64,000 bases of DNA. It comes from Candidatus Dependentiae bacterium. GTDB taxonomy: Bacteria > Babelota > Babeliae > Babelales > UBA12411. The notes below the pieces were generated by a model that saw only the letters and a list, made by a program, of their open reading frames with translations, searched no databases and was not told where the DNA came from. This document shows, one piece after another, positions 62,257 through 64,000 of this stretch. Position numbers and translations under genes: made by a program. The stretch is from assembly GCA_003511165.1 (NCBI GenBank), contig DOJW01000007.1, forward strand, positions 179,364-243,363. Reading direction: 5' to 3'. Numbering within the stretch: the stretch's first letter is position 1; every line of letters starts with the position of its first letter.

Positions 62257-63921
62257 ATGTTTAATTTAAAATCATTTAAAACGGTAATGCTACTTGCCTG
62301 CGCAATAGCCTTTACTCAAACAATAAAAACAGAAAACGCACCACAAGAGCAAATAGAAACTGCAAGAGTACAACTTTTAAAATATGCACAAGGCTGCAAC
62401 GACTTGTTTAATGCAAATAAAATAGTTGAAGATATAATTGCACCATTACATAATCAACAAATTTCAAACACAAGTAACTTAAATCCTAATAAATTACTTA
62501 CGATAGCAGCTTGGAATAAAGTCTTAAAAAGTAAAGAACTCGAAAAACAGTTTGATGAACAATTCACAGATTTACTTCAAAAATGTAACTTCATAATCCA
62601 AGAAAATATAAGTGAAGAACAATTTGAAAATGAACTTAAATTTGTTTTAAACGATATAAAACAATTTTATAAAGCAGCATCAATAAGTTACTCCAATAAC
62701 GTTTGCAGCAATTCTACAGAATTAATAAATGAGATAAAACAACTAGTAGGCATAATGGTAAAACAACAATCAACACAAACAATGCCTGAATATTTAACAA
62801 GTTGGGTATGGGGATCAACTTTTTCATATTATGTTATTCCTGCATTTTGTTTTGCAATCCTTCCCGCCATTATGCATTATTTAAGCTCCAGAAAAGGTGC
62901 CAAAATGCTTCAAGGAATGGACAAAATCGACGATGAAACTTTAATGAAAACGTTTCGTGAACAAGTTAAAGGCTTTGTTAATTTTCAAAATAGCGTAGGT
63001 AATAATGCCTTCTTTGAAAAAATTGCTGGAATATTTGTAACTTCTATATACCAGGCACTTCAAACAGAATCTTACGAAATAAACAAACAAAAAAATAAAG
63101 AAAAAATTAAAAGCGAAAAATCTGTTTTTTTCAAATCTTTAGAAAAAAATCTAACATTCAAAGATATAATCGGATCTGAAAAAGAAAAAGAATCGCTGAA
63201 TTACGTTATCGATTCTATGAAAAATCCATTAAAATTCAAACGCTTCAAAACAACAGCTCCAACCGGAATTCTTTTGGTTGGTAACCCAGGAGCAGGTAAA
63301 ACTATGTTTGCAAAAGCAATAGCGGGCGAAATTGGATGTCCTTGCTGGGCGGTTTGCACATCTGAATTAATTGGATACGAAGAAAACGACGGTATGTTTT
63401 TTGCATCAAGAATAACTAAAATCGATAAAATTTTTGCTTTAGCAGAAGCATCTGCTCCATCGATTTTGTTTATAGACGAACTCGACTTCATAGGAAGCAA
63501 ACGAAACAACAAAGATGGCGATCCTTATCGCGCTCAAGCACTTGCAACACTACTTACCAAATTAAATGGGTTTAAACCACGCAATCCTTACAAACCAGTT
63601 TTAATCATAGCAGCAACAAGCACAGAAGAAGACTTGGATGAAGCATTAGTCAGATCCGGAAGATTTGATATTCGTCTAAAAATGCAACTTCCAAATACAG
63701 AAATAAGAAAAATGTTCTTTCAAAAGCAATTAGAAAAAGTACAAAAATCATTTGATGCTTCTCAGTTGAATTTCGATGAACTTGTAGCGATCACAGAAGG
63801 TTGTAGCTTTGCCGAATTAACCAATTTGATAAACAAAGTACAATCAAAAACATTATTTAAAGGCAATTCAAAACTTTCAATCGATAACTTCAAAGAAGCG
63901 CTTTTAGAAATCAAAAAGTAA
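62257..63921 (+). CDS. FtsH-like AAA+ membrane ATPase lacking the peptidase domain
   Basis: 554 residues from ATG 62257 (AAGGAAG ahead; an upstream TTG is unlikely). Layout: hydrophobic helix 7-22, a roughly 160-residue segment, a second membrane helix at about 190-209 (YVIPAFCFAILPAIMHYL), then an AAA+ module. Walker A is GNPGAGKT near 343-350, Walker B ILFIDELDFIG, and the second region of homology (LDEALVRSGRFDIRLKMQLPN) contains the Arg fingers. The order helix, outside domain, helix, AAA+ is that of FtsH. The protein stops after the AAA+ lid with no HExxH metallopeptidase, so it is an unfoldase or disassembly machine at the membrane. Its own terminator follows. Confidence 0.85.
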   Translation: MFNLKSFKTVMLLACAIAFTQTIKTENAPQEQIETARVQLLKYAQGCNDLFNANKIVEDIIAPLHNQQISNTSNLNPNKLLTIAAWNKVLKSKELEKQFDEQFTDLLQKCNFIIQENISEEQFENELKFVLNDIKQFYKAASISYSNNVCSNSTELINEIKQLVGIMVKQQSTQTMPEYLTSWVWGSTFSYYVIPAFCFAILPAIMHYLSSRKGAKMLQGMDKIDDETLMKTFREQVKGFVNFQNSVGNNAFFEKIAGIFVTSIYQALQTESYEINKQKNKEKIKSEKSVFFKSLEKNLTFKDIIGSEKEKESLNYVIDSMKNPLKFKRFKTTAPTGILLVGNPGAGKTMFAKAIAGEIGCPCWAVCTSELIGYEENDGMFFASRITKIDKIFALAEASAPSILFIDELDFIGSKRNNKDGDPYRAQALATLLTKLNGFKPRNPYKPVLIIAATSTEEDLDEALVRSGRFDIRLKMQLPNTEIRKMFFQKQLEKVQKSFDASQLNFDELVAITEGCSFAELTNLINKVQSKTLFKGNSKLSIDNFKEALLEIKK

Positions 63922-63932
63922 ATAAACAAACT

Positions 63933-63970
63933 AAAAAAAAGGGCAGAGATTTTTCTCTGCCCTTTTTTTT
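63933..63970 (+). terminator. Rho-independent terminator at the end of the window
   Basis: Stem AAGGGCAGAGA/TCTCTGCCCTT with a short T-rich loop and a long T run after it. Confidence 0.93.
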
Positions 63971-64000
63971 ATTAATATAACGCGAACTCGATAATTAAAA

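Noticed and set aside
62257..63921. Reading the FtsH-like ATPase as a third exported ATPase
   Set aside because: A second membrane helix precedes the AAA+ module, which would return it to the cytoplasm, as in FtsH.

Overview
The window is an A+T-rich chromosome segment from a diderm (Gram-negative-type) bacterium. Outer-membrane biogenesis genes are present (bamA, an lptA-like gene, a lolD-like ATPase, two beta-barrel proteins), with a lipid II flippase and F-type ATP synthase genes. There is also an unusually large share of exported proteins of unknown function, including propeller proteins and proteases. That mixture in a compact, low-GC genome resembles lineages living inside protists, such as Candidatus Dependentiae (TM6/Babeliae). 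This placement is inference from gene content; no rRNA or tRNA gene was found in the window to test it. Layout. 1-0.8 kb: grpE followed by pssA (cut by the window edge). 1.1-7.9 kb: exported unknowns on the plus strand, interrupted at 3.2-4.0 kb by a cluster of small palindromic repeats that bracket a GIY-YIG nuclease gene. 8.0-12.1 kb: an outer-membrane barrel plus a large secreted protein. This two-gene module occurs again, diverged and with gene order reversed, at 25.3-29.6 kb on the minus strand. 12.2-12.7 and 19.8-20.5 kb: two copies of a gene-free element made of consecutive hairpins. Most of the stems differ between copies by compensatory changes. 14-17 kb: tandem exported M48-like metalloproteases, convergent with mutS. 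20.6-22.8 kb: a partial ATP synthase operon (atpI-like, atpB, and a c subunit with four fused hairpins). 23-25 kb: a Cys-rich exported peptide and a WD40-like protein. 29.7-32.4 kb: lolD-like, a small acidic protein and murJ. 32.6-34.9 kb: lon. 36.4-39.3 kb: a PfkB kinase, a PilN-like protein and an orphan ABC ATPase. 39.3-44.4 kb: bamA, lptA-like and mutL, overlapping or closely spaced. 44.5-47.7 kb: a membrane-anchored alpha/beta hydrolase and a possible TraB/ChaN-like exported protein. 48-55.8 kb: tsaD, a DUF2062 gene, smpB, birA, two exported alpha-crystallin-like proteins, an exported P-loop ATPase, a YbaK/ProX deacylase and a metallo-beta-lactamase-fold hydrolase. 56-57.3 kb: an AAA_14/DUF4143 ATPase under a promoter that overlaps a palindrome. 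57.4-62.1 kb: a minus-strand run (leuS, fructose-6-phosphate aldolase-like, exported glycerophosphodiesterase, DUF5674 and a partner). 62.3-63.9 kb: an FtsH-like AAA+ membrane protein without its peptidase domain. Working together: BamA, the LptA-like and LolD-like proteins and the two barrels build and populate the outer membrane. Lon, GrpE, SmpB, the exported Hsp20-like pair and the FtsH-like ATPase serve protein quality control. MutS and MutL, coded in separate places, form a mismatch-repair pair. The most unusual items are the covarying hairpin elements, the four-hairpin ATP synthase c subunit, the repeat-embedded GIY-YIG gene, the exported small heat-shock pair and the exported P-loop proteins.
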